Positions 42,856 through 53,451 of a DNA stretch of 64,000 nucleotides are shown one piece after another. Within the stretch, counting starts at the first letter, position 1. Every line of letters starts with the position of its first letter. The notes below the pieces were generated by a model. It worked only from the letters and a program-made list of their open reading frames with translations. It was not told the origin of the DNA and searched no databases. The stretch is from assembly GCF_039394605.1 (NCBI RefSeq), contig NZ_CP135033.1, positions 310,001 through 374,000 of the forward strand. The letters run 5' to 3'. Source of the stretch: Buchnera aphidicola (Kurisakia onigurumii) (GTDB lineage: Bacteria > Pseudomonadota > Gammaproteobacteria > Enterobacterales > Enterobacteriaceae). The position numbers and the translations under genes are program-made.

Positions 42856-42901
42856 TTTATCAATATATATGAAATATAAAAATTTTCACAGGAAATATAA
42901 T

Positions 42902-44203
42902 ATGTCAAAAATAAAAAAAATTATTGCTCGTGAAATCATTGACTCAAGAGGATATCCTACTGTAGAAGCAGAAGTACACCTAGAAAGTGGTCATATAGGA
43001 TTTGCAGCAGCTCCTTCTGGAGCATCTACTGGAAAAAAAGAAGCTTTAGAATTGAGAGATAATAATCCAGAATATTTTCACGGAAAAGGAGTTTTAAAAT
43101 CTGTAAAATATATTAATGAAAGTATTTCAAAAGCTTTAAATAAAAAAAATTCTTTAGATCAAAATGAAATTGATAATATTATGATTAATTTAGATGGAAC
43201 TGAAAATAAATCTATATTGGGTGCAAATTCTATTTTATCAGTTTCTTTAGCTGTATTGAAAGCAGCATCTGCATTTCAAAAAATACCTTTATACAAATAT
43301 ATATCTATATTACATGGTACTCCTAATAAATTTTCTATGCCTTTACCTATGATGAATATAATTAACGGAGGTAAACATGCTAACAACAATATTGATATTC
43401 AAGAATTTATGATCCAACCTATTTCAGCTAAAAATATTAAAGAATCAATTCACATGGGATGTAATGTTTTCCATACCTTATCAACAATATTAAAAAAAAG
43501 AAATTTAAGTACTGCTGTAGGAGATGAAGGTGGTTTTTCTCCTAATCTTAAATCTAATCAACAAGCATTAGATCTTATTCAAGAAGCCATCGAAAAATCT
43601 AATTTTTCTTTAGAAAAAGATTTTATGCTAGCAATAGATTGCGCAGCTTCAGAATTATACAATAAAAAAAATAAGTTATATATTTTACAAGGAGAAAATA
43701 AAAAATTTACAAATAAAGAATTTACTGCATATTTAAAAAAATTATCTCAATTATATCCTATTTCTTCTATAGAAGATGGACAAGATGAAGATGATTGGGA
43801 TGGTTTTTTATACCAAACAAAACAATTAGGAGAAAAAACTCAACTAGTTGGAGATGATTTATTTGTTACAAATAAAAAATTATTACAAAAAGGAATCGAT
43901 AAAAAAATAAATAACGCTATTTTAATCAAACCTAACCAAATAGGAACAATCACAGAAACTCTACAAACTATTCAACTCGCTCAAGAAAATAATTATTCTG
44001 TAATTATATCCCATAGATCAGGAGAAACAGAATATTCTACTATCGCAGATTTAGCAGTAGGAACAAATGCAGGACAAATAAAAACTGGTTCATTAAGCAG
44101 ATCGGATCGTTTATCAAAATATAACCAATTAATTAGAATTGAAGAAAAAATAGGATGTAAAAATGCTCCATTTTATAGAATAAAAGAATTAAAATTAAAA
44201 TAA
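42902..44203 (+). CDS. eno: Enolase
   Basis: Glycolytic enzyme converting 2-phosphoglycerate to phosphoenolpyruvate and, in E. coli, a component of the RNase E degradosome. From ATG 42902 it has 433 residues (E. coli 432). Seen: [80 protein letters not shown] and [24 protein letters not shown] lies before this ATG; a longer in-frame ORF reaches back into pyrG and was rejected. Convergent with cysC. Confidence 0.97.
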   Translation: MSKIKKIIAREIIDSRGYPTVEAEVHLESGHIGFAAAPSGASTGKKEALELRDNNPEYFHGKGVLKSVKYINESISKALNKKNSLDQNEIDNIMINLDGTENKSILGANSILSVSLAVLKAASAFQKIPLYKYISILHGTPNKFSMPLPMMNIINGGKHANNNIDIQEFMIQPISAKNIKESIHMGCNVFHTLSTILKKRNLSTAVGDEGGFSPNLKSNQQALDLIQEAIEKSNFSLEKDFMLAIDCAASELYNKKNKLYILQGENKKFTNKEFTAYLKKLSQLYPISSIEDGQDEDDWDGFLYQTKQLGEKTQLVGDDLFVTNKKLLQKGIDKKINNAILIKPNQIGTITETLQTIQLAQENNYSVIISHRSGETEYSTIADLAVGTNAGQIKTGSLSRSDRLSKYNQLIRIEEKIGCKNAPFYRIKELKLK

Positions 44204-44339
44204 AAATACCATATGACAAAATTTGTACTAAATACATAAATTTTATCTTTTATACAAAAAATTAAAATTTTATTTAATACATATAAAATATGTATCGTTT
44301 TAATAAAATTATTATTATAAATATAAAAAAATATTTTAT

Positions 44340-44371
44340 TTCTTAACTTAACATGAATATTAAGTTAAGAA
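44340..44371. terminator. Hairpin between convergent eno and cysC
   Basis: TTCTTAACTTAA and its exact complement TTAAGTTAAGAA enclose an 8-base loop, 136 bases after eno and 85 bases before the cysC stop. T-rich sequence follows on both sides. Likely a shared terminator. Confidence 0.55.
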
Positions 44372-44455
44372 TATAAAAAATTTAATTTTATACAAAATTA
44401 TTGTGAAAATATTTTATTAATAATAAAAATAGTAATTTTTATAAATTTATTTTTT

Positions 44456-45064
44456 TTAAACTAATTTTTTTTTTAAAAAAATAATTATTTTATCAATAAT
44501 ATTGTTTAAATCTTCTGTTCCATTAATATGAATGTCTGGATTTTTAGGATTTTCATATTTTGAATCTAAACCAGTAAAATTTTTTATTTTTCCCATTCTA
44601 TATTTTTTATATAATTTCTTAGGATCTCTTTTTTCACAAATTTCAATAGGAGTATCTACAAATATTTCTATAAAATTTTTTCTTCCTATAATATCTTTTG
44701 CTAAATTTCTATGAGAATTATTAGGAGAAATTACAGAGGTTAATACTAATAACCCAGCATCTAACATTAATTTTGAAACTTCTGCAATTCTTCTTATATT
44801 TTCTAATCTATCTTTAGAACAAAAAGATAAATCTTTACATAATCCTGTTCGAATATTATCTCCATCTAATAAATAAGTATTAAATTTTAAATTATATAAT
44901 TTTTTTTCTAAATAATTTGATATAGTGGATTTTCCTGATCCTGATAAACCAGTAAACCATAATACTAAAGAAACATGTTTATTTTTTTTTTCTCGCAAAT
45001 TTTTATTAATAAACTTTTTTTGCCAAAAAATATTATTTTCAATCTGAAAATTAATTTTTTTCAT
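44456..45064 (-). CDS. cysC: Adenylyl-sulfate kinase
   Basis: Phosphorylates APS to PAPS, the second activation step of sulfate. From ATG 45064 it has 202 residues (E. coli 201). Seen: Walker A FTGLSGSGKST, YLLDGDNIRTGLCKDL, SVISPNNSHR with the Ser at the phospho-acceptor position, FVDTPIEICEKRDPKKLYKK and GLDSKYENP. An upstream in-frame start at 45106 would overlap cysN and was rejected. Last gene of cysJIHGDNC, 8 bases after cysN. Confidence 0.95.
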   Translation of the reverse strand: MKKINFQIENNIFWQKKFINKNLREKKNKHVSLVLWFTGLSGSGKSTISNYLEKKLYNLKFNTYLLDGDNIRTGLCKDLSFCSKDRLENIRRIAEVSKLMLDAGLLVLTSVISPNNSHRNLAKDIIGRKNFIEIFVDTPIEICEKRDPKKLYKKYRMGKIKNFTGLDSKYENPKNPDIHINGTEDLNNIIDKIIIFLKKKLV

Positions 45065-45072
45065 AAAATTTT

Positions 45073-46509
45073 TTATTTTTCTAATGAAATATTTTTTACA
45101 TTCCAATGAGGAAAATGTTTTCGAACTAAATTATTTAAATCTAATTCCAAATTAGAATATGTAATTTGTGTATTTAAAAATACATCTCGGTCTATTTTTT
45201 TAATCATTCCAGCACCTACTGTAAGATTCGTTATAGAATCTATAAAAATCATACTACCTATAAATTTATTTTTTTTAAAAGTATCGCATACCACTAATTC
45301 ATCAAAATATATTTCTATTACTCCTATTTCATTCAAACTAATAACATTAGAATAAATTTTTTCTAAATTTTGAATATTAATTTTATAAAAAATTTTTTTT
45401 ATATAACAACGAGTTTGTTTATAATGTATTTTTACATTATAATTTTTATTTATCATTAAAGGTATCTTTGACATCCAAACAACAGTTACTATAATTTTAT
45501 TAATTCCTTTTAAATTTGAATTTTTATTAACTAATACATCTCCTCTGCTAATATCAATATTATCTTGTAAAGTTATAGTAATTGGTTCAAACAAATTTGT
45601 TTGATTCAATTTACCATCATAAGTAATAATTTCAGAAATTTTCGAATATTCATTAGAAGGTAAAATCTTAACAGATGATTTTTTTTTTATTATTCCTTTT
45701 ACAACAGATCCAGAATATCCTCTAAAATCTAAATTCGGTCTATTAATATATTGAATTGGAAAAATAAAATTGTTTTCTGTACAGGAATATGAATCAATTT
45801 GTATATTTTCTAAAATATCTAGTAAAGTTGGACCATTATACCAATGAATAATTTTGTTTGAAACAACTACATTTTCTCCTGTTAATGCAGATATAGGTAC
45901 AAAATATATATTTAATACATTAGATAGTTTTTTACTAAATTGTATGAATTGTTTTTTAATTTCATTAAACTTATTTTCATCATAATTTACTAAATCCATT
46001 TTATTAATTGTAACTATTAAATATCGAATACCCAATAAATTTGAAATAAAAGCATGTCGGTAAGTTTGTTTTAAAATACCTTTACGTACGTCTATTAATA
46101 AAATAGACAATTCGCATAAAGACGCTCCAGTTACCATATTACAGGTATATTGTGAATGACCTGGAGTATCTGCAATAATAAATTTTCTTTTATTAGTAGA
46201 AAAATATCTATATGCTACATCAATAGTAATTCCTTGTTCACGTTCAGCTTGTAAACCATCAACTAATAATGATAAATCTAAATTTATACCTTGTGTTCCA
46301 TGTTTTTTACTATCATGATACAAAGAATCTAATTGATCACTATATATCTGTTTAGAATCATGTAATAATCTTCCAATTAAAGTGCTTTTTCCGTCATCTA
46401 CACTTCCACATGTTAAAAATCTCAGCATATTTTTATTATATTTAGAATGTAACCATTTTTTAATTATAAATTTATTATCTTCTTTTTGAATATTACTAAT
46501 CATTATCAT
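45073..46509 (-). CDS. cysN: Sulfate adenylyltransferase subunit 1 (GTPase)
   Basis: EF-Tu-like GTPase subunit that drives ATP sulfurylase CysD. About 478 residues (E. coli 475). Seen: LTCGSVDDGKSTLIGRLLHD, REQGITIDVAYRYFST, ADTPGHSQYTCNMVTGAS (E. coli reads EQYTRNM there), TINKMDLVNY, and beta-barrel domains ending in RRHFPHW-like RKHFPHWNV. Two ATGs compete: 46509 lies very close to AAGGA, while 46503 has the better spacing. It follows cysD by 6 bases. Confidence 0.95.
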   Translation of the reverse strand: MIMISNIQKEDNKFIIKKWLHSKYNKNMLRFLTCGSVDDGKSTLIGRLLHDSKQIYSDQLDSLYHDSKKHGTQGINLDLSLLVDGLQAEREQGITIDVAYRYFSTNKRKFIIADTPGHSQYTCNMVTGASLCELSILLIDVRKGILKQTYRHAFISNLLGIRYLIVTINKMDLVNYDENKFNEIKKQFIQFSKKLSNVLNIYFVPISALTGENVVVSNKIIHWYNGPTLLDILENIQIDSYSCTENNFIFPIQYINRPNLDFRGYSGSVVKGIIKKKSSVKILPSNEYSKISEIITYDGKLNQTNLFEPITITLQDNIDISRGDVLVNKNSNLKGINKIIVTVVWMSKIPLMINKNYNVKIHYKQTRCYIKKIFYKINIQNLEKIYSNVISLNEIGVIEIYFDELVVCDTFKKNKFIGSMIFIDSITNLTVGAGMIKKIDRDVFLNTQITYSNLELDLNNLVRKHFPHWNVKNISLEK

Positions 46510-46515
46510 TTATCC

Positions 46516-47427
46516 TTAAAAATAACCTTGCTTTTTTTTTAATTCCATAGAATTAGAAATATCATGATCAATTACGCGTCCAGTACGTTCACTGGTATTT
46601 AGTATTAAAGTTTCATTAATTACATCTAATAAAGTGTTTGCAGTCGATTTAATTGCATAAGTAAGTGGCCAACAACCTAATGTTCGAAACCTTATCATTC
46701 TTTTTTTAATTTTTTCATTTTTATCTAATAAAATTCTATTATCATCTACCATTAACAATTCATTATTACGTTTTATAGTAGGTCTTTTTTTAGCAAAATA
46801 TAAAGGAACAATTTCAATATTTTCTAAATATATATATTTCCAAATATCAATTTCAGTCCAGTTCGATAAAGGAAATACTCTAATACTTTCACCTGGTTTA
46901 ATTTGACTATTATAAATATTCCATAATTCAGGTCGTTGCTTTTTAGGATCCCATTTATGCAAAGAATCCCGAAAAGAATATATACGTTCTTTTGACCTCG
47001 ATTTTTCTTCATCTCTTCTAGCTCCACCAAAAGCAGCATCAAATTTATAATTAGTAATGGCTTTTTTTAATCCTTCTGTTTTCATAATTTCTGTATATTT
47101 AGAACTATTTTGTTTTAAAAAAGGATTAATATTTTGATTCTTTCCTTTATTATTTATAAATACTATTAATTCTGATTGTATTTTTTTCGTAATATAATCA
47201 CGAAATTTATACATATCACGAAATTTCCATCCTGTATCTATATGCAATAAAGGAAAAGGAATTTTTCCTGGATAAAAAGCTTTTTTCGCAAGGTGTAACA
47301 TTACTGAAGAATCTTTTCCTATTGAATATAACATTACTGGATTTTCAAATTCCGATACTACTTCTCGCATAATAGAAATACTTTCAGATTCTAATTGAGA
47401 TAAATGAATAAAACCTTTTTCCTTCAT
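46516..47427 (-). CDS. cysD: Sulfate adenylyltransferase subunit 2
   Basis: Catalytic subunit of ATP sulfurylase, forming APS from sulfate and ATP. It has 303 residues (E. coli 302). Seen: the PP-loop [21 protein letters not shown] near residue 34, [63 protein letters not shown] and [10 protein letters not shown] at the end. The 8-base gap from cysG and the 6-base gap to cysN indicate one operon. Confidence 0.97.
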   Translation of the reverse strand: MKEKGFIHLSQLESESISIMREVVSEFENPVMLYSIGKDSSVMLHLAKKAFYPGKIPFPLLHIDTGWKFRDMYKFRDYITKKIQSELIVFINNKGKNQNINPFLKQNSSKYTEIMKTEGLKKAITNYKFDAAFGGARRDEEKSRSKERIYSFRDSLHKWDPKKQRPELWNIYNSQIKPGESIRVFPLSNWTEIDIWKYIYLENIEIVPLYFAKKRPTIKRNNELLMVDDNRILLDKNEKIKKRMIRFRTLGCWPLTYAIKSTANTLLDVINETLILNTSERTGRVIDHDISNSMELKKKQGYF

Positions 47428-47435
47428 TCTGATAA

Positions 47436-48863
47436 CTAACTCCTGTAAAATAAACTAAAATAAGAATTATTTTTTTTAAATATTTTATTTGACATATTTA
47501 AATTAAACCAATTACATTTTCTATAAAAATTTACTACATCTCCAACAATAAGTAAAATAGGAGTATGTATACTGCTACAAAAATCTGGAAAATTTTTTAT
47601 ACAACTAATTTTTACTGTTTGATAAGATGTAGTTCCTTGACTAATTATTGCTACAGGAATATCTAATGAAATTTTTTTTTTTATTAAATCATTAGAAATA
47701 TTTAATGCATTCATTTTTACCATATAAATTACTATTGTATATGCTATATTTTTTGACTTTAAAAAAGAAAAAATATTACGATCATAATCGTTGCCATGTA
47801 TAAATATCACCCCTTTTGAAAATTTTCTATGAGTTAATGGTATTCCTGTATAAGCAGCAATTCCTACTGCAGCAGTAATACCCGGTATAATTTGAAAAGG
47901 TATTTTAGAAGAAACAATTTTTTCTAATTCCTCTCCACCTCTTCCAAAAATAAAAGGATCTCCCCCTTTTAAACGAACAACTTTATTTCCTTTACTTGCA
48001 AATTTTATTAACAAATCATTAATCTTTTTTTGACTAAAGTTTTTACCTAAATATCTCTTTCCTACACAAAATTTTTTAGAATCACGACGTGCTAATTCTA
48101 ACACTTGATAACCAACTAAGCTATCATATAAAACTATATCCGCTTGTTGTATAACTTGTAAAGCTCTTAATGTTAATAAACCTGGATCTCCTGGTCCACT
48201 ACCAACAATAAATATTTCTCCTGTTTGACATTTAGATTTTTTAATTATATCCTTAAAAGTAATAAAAGCACGTTCTTGTTGTCCTATTAAAATTTGATTT
48301 AAAAAAATACTATTAAATACTTTTTCCCAAAAAATTCGTACTAAATATGTTTTTTTAAAATAAAATTTTATTTTTTCTCTCCATTTCTTTGCAAAATTTA
48401 CTACTTTTCCAATTTGAAACGGTATTATAGATTCAATTTTTTCTCGTATTAATTTTAATAATACAGGAGAATATCCAGAAGATGTCAAAGATATTATTAC
48501 AGGATTACGATCAATAATAGAAGGAAATATAAAAGAACATTTCGATTTATCATCTACAATATTAACAAACAAAAAGTTTTTTGTTGATAAATTAGATATT
48601 TTAGAATTTAAAACTTTATCATTTGTCGCTGATATTACTAAAAAAACTTTTTTTAAATGTTTTTCATGAAAAATAGTACTAATCCATTCTATTTTTTTTT
48701 GTAAAACTAATTTATTTAAATCCATACAAATATTTTTTGCAATTATTTGAATTAACGCTCCAGATCTTAACAACAAAAATACTTTTCTTTTGGCAACTTC
48801 TCCCCCGCCTATTATTAATATGCGTTTTTTTTTTAAATTTAAAAAAAGAGGAAAATATTCCAC
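47436..48863 (-). CDS. cysG: Siroheme synthase (trifunctional)
   Basis: Methylates uroporphyrinogen III twice, oxidises precorrin-2 and inserts iron, giving siroheme for sulfite reductase. It has 475 residues (E. coli 457). N-terminal CysGB part: [38 protein letters not shown] with the catalytic Asp. C-terminal CysGA part: [54 protein letters not shown]. In E. coli cysG is with nir genes; here it sits between cysH and cysD, beside the enzyme that needs its product. Uroporphyrinogen genes are not in the window. Confidence 0.96.
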   Translation of the reverse strand: MEYFPLFLNLKKKRILIIGGGEVAKRKVFLLLRSGALIQIIAKNICMDLNKLVLQKKIEWISTIFHEKHLKKVFLVISATNDKVLNSKISNLSTKNFLFVNIVDDKSKCSFIFPSIIDRNPVIISLTSSGYSPVLLKLIREKIESIIPFQIGKVVNFAKKWREKIKFYFKKTYLVRIFWEKVFNSIFLNQILIGQQERAFITFKDIIKKSKCQTGEIFIVGSGPGDPGLLTLRALQVIQQADIVLYDSLVGYQVLELARRDSKKFCVGKRYLGKNFSQKKINDLLIKFASKGNKVVRLKGGDPFIFGRGGEELEKIVSSKIPFQIIPGITAAVGIAAYTGIPLTHRKFSKGVIFIHGNDYDRNIFSFLKSKNIAYTIVIYMVKMNALNISNDLIKKKISLDIPVAIISQGTTSYQTVKISCIKNFPDFCSSIHTPILLIVGDVVNFYRKCNWFNLNMSNKIFKKNNSYFSLFYRS

Positions 48864-48915
48864 AAATTGAACTCCTTATTAAAAATTTATAATAATATTG
48901 AATTTAAATTCATAT

Positions 48916-49650
48916 TTATTTATTAATATAATGTATACCACATTCTCTTTTTAATCCAAAAAATCGAGTATTTTCTTCTAATTCTCCTTTTTTCCATTTT
49001 CTTGTTGTATGAATATCTCCTACAGATCTATAATTTTTTTTCCATAAAGGATGCATATCCAAATTATTTTTTTTTATATAAGAAAAAATCATATTATTAT
49101 CCCAATCCAAAATAGGTAAAAACTTAAATATTTTATTTTGAATACTTAAAAAAGACAAATTCGAACGTGTTGTTGATTGTTGTCTTCTTAATCCAGCTAT
49201 CCATGTTTTTACTTTTAATACTTTTAAAGATTTTTTCATTGGAATTATTTTATTTATTTTATTATATAAATTAATTCCATCTAATTTTTGTTCCCATAGT
49301 TTTCCGTATCTTGCTTCTTGCCATCTTGGAGATATTTTTGATCTAAAAATATATAAATTTAATTGTAATTTTGCGACCATTTTATCAATATAACGATATG
49401 TATCAGAAAATAAATATCCAGTATCAATTAAAACAACAGGAATTTTAGGAATATGTTTAGTAACTAAATGCAATAAAACTGAAGATTGTATACCAAAACT
49501 AGAAGAAAGAATATGATTTTTAGGTAATTTATTTAAATTCCAAATTATTCTATCTTCGATAGACATATTTTTTATTTTATTATTAATATCATCTAAAAAA
49601 TTTTTTTGTTCTTGTTTTTTTAATTGAATGATTTCACATAAATTAGTCAT
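48916..49650 (-). CDS. cysH: Phosphoadenylyl-sulfate reductase
   Basis: Reduces PAPS to sulfite using thioredoxin. It has 244 residues, the E. coli length. Seen: LSSSFGIQSSVLLHLV, LIDTGYLFSDTYRYID, TWIAGLRRQQSTTRSNL, YRSVGDIHTTR and the catalytic Cys in RECGIHY near the C-terminus. The absence of the CC...CC iron-sulfur motif marks it as the PAPS-specific rather than APS type, in agreement with cysC in the same cluster. It follows cysI by 18 bases. Confidence 0.97.
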   Translation of the reverse strand: MTNLCEIIQLKKQEQKNFLDDINNKIKNMSIEDRIIWNLNKLPKNHILSSSFGIQSSVLLHLVTKHIPKIPVVLIDTGYLFSDTYRYIDKMVAKLQLNLYIFRSKISPRWQEARYGKLWEQKLDGINLYNKINKIIPMKKSLKVLKVKTWIAGLRRQQSTTRSNLSFLSIQNKIFKFLPILDWDNNMIFSYIKKNNLDMHPLWKKNYRSVGDIHTTRKWKKGELEENTRFFGLKRECGIHYINK

Positions 49651-49668
49651 TTTTTCTCTTAACGTTAA

Positions 49669-51399
49669 TTATTTTTTCCAAAATTCTTCAGAAGAATTAG
49701 TAATTTCTTTTACAATTTTTTTACGTATTACAAAATCACCAAAACCTTCTTTATTTTTTTTTTCTATGGACCATAAAGTAATTAAAATAGATAATTTTTC
49801 TAAAATAACTTTTTCATTACAATTTTCAATATATAAACTAGGAATTCTAGTACCTATTCGATTTCCTCCAAGATATAAATTGTATTTACCTGGAGATTTT
49901 CCTATTAATCCTATTTCAGCTAGTAAAGCTCTTGCACAATTATTTGGACATCCAGTAATACGAACAACAATATATTCATCAATTAAATTATTTTTTAAAA
50001 AAATTTTTTCTAATTTTTTAATAAAACCATCTAACATTCGTTCTGCTTCAGCCATTGCTAAAGGACATGTAGGAAAAGATACACATGCCATGGAATTTTG
50101 TCTTAAAAGAGATGTATTATGAATTAAATTATATTTAATAGCTATATTGTTAATTTTTTTTTTATTATTTTCTGATATTCCAGATATTATTAAATTTTGA
50201 CTTGATGTAATTCTAAATGTACCAGTATGTGCTTTTGCAATTTCTAAAATTCCCAATCTAATATTTGAATGATTATATTGAGAAATTCTACCATTTGGAA
50301 CAAAAATAGTTAAATACCATAAACCATTAAAACCTTTTACCCATCCAAATTTATCACCTCTTTCTAAAAAAAAATACGGATAATTCTTTTTTAAAATAAT
50401 TCCTGATCTAGATTCTATTTCTTTTTTAAAATTATCAATACCAACTCTTTTAATAGTATATCTTGTTTTTGCATTCTTTCGATTTGTTCTATCACCCCAA
50501 TCTCTTTGTATTGTAACAATTGACTCAACTACAGATAAAATTTTTTTAATAGATACAAAACCTATTTCAGAAGCAATCGCTGGCCAGGTAGAGTGATTAT
50601 TATGCTCTATAGATAATCCTCCTCCGATTAATATATTAAATCCTAGAATTTTATTTTTATTAATAAAATCAGGAATTGTAATTAAACTAATATCATTTGC
50701 ATGAATATCTACATCATTATTAGGAGGTATTACTATACTAATTTTAAATTTTCTAGGCAAATATGATTTACTTAATATTGGTTCTTTTTCATTAGAAAAA
50801 ATTTTTTTTTTATCTAACCATATTTCTGAATATGCATGTGTTTTAGGAAGTAAATGATCTGAAATTTTTTTAGCCCATTTATATGATTCATAATGTAAAT
50901 AAGATTCATAAGGATTAGAAGAACATACAACATTTCTATTAACATCATTTGCAGTAGCTAAAGAATCTAATTGAATAGAATTTAACATTTTATGAGTTAA
51001 TTTTAGTTTATTTTTAAAAATTCCATGCAACTGAAAAGTTTGTCTATTTGTTAATCGAATAGTTTTATAAAATGTATTTGAAATAGCAAATTTATCTATT
51101 TTTAGCCATTGCTTAGTGGTAATCACTCCTCCTGGTATTCTACATCTCAACATCATGGTATATCTTGGTTCTAATTTTTGATATATTCTTTCTTGTCGAA
51201 TATCTCGATCATCTTGTTGATACATTCCATGAAATCGAATAAGAAAAAAATTATCTCCTTCAAAACCATTAGTAATATTATTTTTTAAATCTTTTTGAAT
51301 TGTACCTCTCAAATAATTACTGTTTTTTTTTATTCGTTCAGCATCGCTAAGAATTCCTTTTACAATAAAATTACTGTCTTTATTTTTATTATTATTCAT
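49669..51399 (-). CDS. cysI: Sulfite reductase hemoprotein beta-component
   Basis: Siroheme- and 4Fe-4S-containing subunit that reduces sulfite to sulfide by six electrons. It has 576 residues (E. coli 570). Seen: LIRFHGMYQQDDRDIR, RLTNRQTFQLHGI, and both cluster-binding pairs, SMACVSFPTCPLAMAEAER and TGCPNNCARALLAEIG, so all four Cys ligands are present. GGNRIGTRIP is near the end. Its ATG shares a base with the cysJ stop (TAATG), implying coupled translation. Confidence 0.97.
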   Translation of the reverse strand: MNNNKNKDSNFIVKGILSDAERIKKNSNYLRGTIQKDLKNNITNGFEGDNFFLIRFHGMYQQDDRDIRQERIYQKLEPRYTMMLRCRIPGGVITTKQWLKIDKFAISNTFYKTIRLTNRQTFQLHGIFKNKLKLTHKMLNSIQLDSLATANDVNRNVVCSSNPYESYLHYESYKWAKKISDHLLPKTHAYSEIWLDKKKIFSNEKEPILSKSYLPRKFKISIVIPPNNDVDIHANDISLITIPDFINKNKILGFNILIGGGLSIEHNNHSTWPAIASEIGFVSIKKILSVVESIVTIQRDWGDRTNRKNAKTRYTIKRVGIDNFKKEIESRSGIILKKNYPYFFLERGDKFGWVKGFNGLWYLTIFVPNGRISQYNHSNIRLGILEIAKAHTGTFRITSSQNLIISGISENNKKKINNIAIKYNLIHNTSLLRQNSMACVSFPTCPLAMAEAERMLDGFIKKLEKIFLKNNLIDEYIVVRITGCPNNCARALLAEIGLIGKSPGKYNLYLGGNRIGTRIPSLYIENCNEKVILEKLSILITLWSIEKKNKEGFGDFVIRKKIVKEITNSSEEFWKK

Positions 51400-53210
51400 T
51401 AATATATATCTCTTTGATATCGTTTTTCTTCACGTAATTTATTTAAAAAATTTTCTGATTTTTCTAAACTCATAAAAGAATTTTCTGAAATAATTTTAAT
51501 TAAACATTGTTCCACATCTTTTGCCATATTGGAAGCATTCCCGCATACATATATAAAAGATCCTTGTTTAATCCAATCCCATAATTCTTTTCCTTTTTCT
51601 AATATTTTATCTTGTACATATATTTTTTCTGTTTGATCTTGTGACCATGCTAAATCTATATTTGTTAATAAACCTTTTTTTAAATATCTTTTCCATTCTT
51701 CTTGATATAAAAAATCTTCCGAAATAGTTGGATTACCAAAAAATAACCAATTTTTTCCTTGTGATTTATTATTATCTCTTTCTTGCATAAAAGATCGAAA
51801 TGGAGCAATTCCTGTTCCAGGGCCTATCATAATTATATTAGAATCTATATTTTTAGGTAATTTAAACTGATTATTTTTTTCTACAAAAATTTTTACAGTA
51901 TCATTAACCATCAGACGATTAGAAAGATATCCAGAAGCTCCTCCTATATGCATTTTATTCGATATCATATAACGAAGACAGTTTACTGTAATATGAATTT
52001 CATCTTCATTTTCTAATTGCGAAGAAGAAATAGAATAAAAACGCGGAGATAAAGATCTTAAAATAGTAGATAGTTTTTCTGCAGAAATTTTACAAGGATA
52101 TTTACGAATCATTTCTAAGAAAGGTGTTGTTTTACTATATAAAAAAATATCCTTTTCGTTTTCAAAAATAGAATTCAGAGAAAATTTTTGATTCAATATA
52201 AAATATTTTTTTACTGTAAAAGGAGAATTAACAGTAATATCAAAAATTTTTTTTAAAGATTCGAAAATATTAATTTTTTTATTTTTATAAATATAAAATT
52301 CATTTTTTTTAATTTGTAATATATCCAATATTTCTAAAATTAATTCTGGATCGTTTTCATACCAAATTCCAAGAGAATCTCCTGGACAATAATTAATTCC
52401 AGAATTTTCAATATCTAATTCAATATGTCTTACATCTTTTTTAGAATATCGTCCAGTTATTTTTTGATTTACAGATATCGAAGCGATATAAGGATTTAAT
52501 TTATTAAAAATATTATTAATAGATTTTTTTGATATATTATTTTCTATTTCTGAATTTTTAACTTCAATGTTTTTATTTTTTTTTTTTATTATACTAATAA
52601 TATTTTTTATCCAAGGTTTAACATAATCAGAATAATCTAAATCAGCATCTATCCTTTCTAAAATTGGAACTGCACCTAATTTTTTTAATATATTATCAAA
52701 TTTTTTACCAGCTTCACAAAAAAATTCGTAGGAAGAATCTCCTAAACCAAATATGCTATACGAAATATTATTTAAAATTATTTTTTTTTTAGATTTTAAA
52801 AAATTAAACATTTGTAAAGATTCTTCAGGTAAATCACCCTCTCCTTGTGTAGATATTACAATAATCAATACATCTTCATTTTGAATTTTTTTAAATTTAT
52901 ATTCATATGCATTAAATAATTTTGAATCAATGTTATTTTCTTTTAATTGATGATATAATTGTTCAGAAACAGATCGAGCATTTCCTGTCTGTGAAGCAGA
53001 AATTATAGTAACTTTTGAATTTTGTGAAATTATTTTTTCATTTTTTTTATTTTTAATAAAATTATTATTTTTTGTCTGAGCAATACCCCATAAATAACCT
53101 GAAATCCAAGCGCACTGATTGCTTTCAATATCATTAATTAAATTATCAAGTATATTTTTTTGTTCTTCTTTTAACGGATTTAATATATTATTTTGTATGT
53201 CATTTTTCAT
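51399..53210 (-). CDS. cysJ: Sulfite reductase flavoprotein alpha-component
   Basis: Passes electrons from NADPH through FAD and FMN to CysI. It has 603 residues (E. coli 599). Seen: flavodoxin domain with SASQTGNARSVSEQL and STQGEGDLPEE, the FAD domain with RFYSISSS and GGASGYLSNR, and the NADPH domain with MIGPGTGIAPFRSFMQERD and YVCGNASNMAKDVEQ, ending in RYQRDIY. First gene of the cysJIHGDNC cluster. The 241-base upstream region is divergent with dsbA and should hold its promoter; no CysB gene is in the window. Confidence 0.97.
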   Translation of the reverse strand: MKNDIQNNILNPLKEEQKNILDNLINDIESNQCAWISGYLWGIAQTKNNNFIKNKKNEKIISQNSKVTIISASQTGNARSVSEQLYHQLKENNIDSKLFNAYEYKFKKIQNEDVLIIVISTQGEGDLPEESLQMFNFLKSKKKIILNNISYSIFGLGDSSYEFFCEAGKKFDNILKKLGAVPILERIDADLDYSDYVKPWIKNIISIIKKKNKNIEVKNSEIENNISKKSINNIFNKLNPYIASISVNQKITGRYSKKDVRHIELDIENSGINYCPGDSLGIWYENDPELILEILDILQIKKNEFYIYKNKKINIFESLKKIFDITVNSPFTVKKYFILNQKFSLNSIFENEKDIFLYSKTTPFLEMIRKYPCKISAEKLSTILRSLSPRFYSISSSQLENEDEIHITVNCLRYMISNKMHIGGASGYLSNRLMVNDTVKIFVEKNNQFKLPKNIDSNIIMIGPGTGIAPFRSFMQERDNNKSQGKNWLFFGNPTISEDFLYQEEWKRYLKKGLLTNIDLAWSQDQTEKIYVQDKILEKGKELWDWIKQGSFIYVCGNASNMAKDVEQCLIKIISENSFMSLEKSENFLNKLREEKRYQRDIY

Positions 53211-53451
53211 ATTTTTTTATTTAATTACCTTTAAAAAATTATTGAATATAAAAATATATGTTAAATTTAAATTTAACGGATTGCAAAAAAATAGAATTTA
53301 TAATTTAAATAATTTTATAAAAAATTTTATATTCTAAAATAAAGTATTTGATAATTTTTTATCAAGAACATAATCACAAAAATTAAATTATGTATTACTA
53401 ATTTAATATAATATTATATTAAACTTATTTACTTTAAATAAGAGTTTAATA

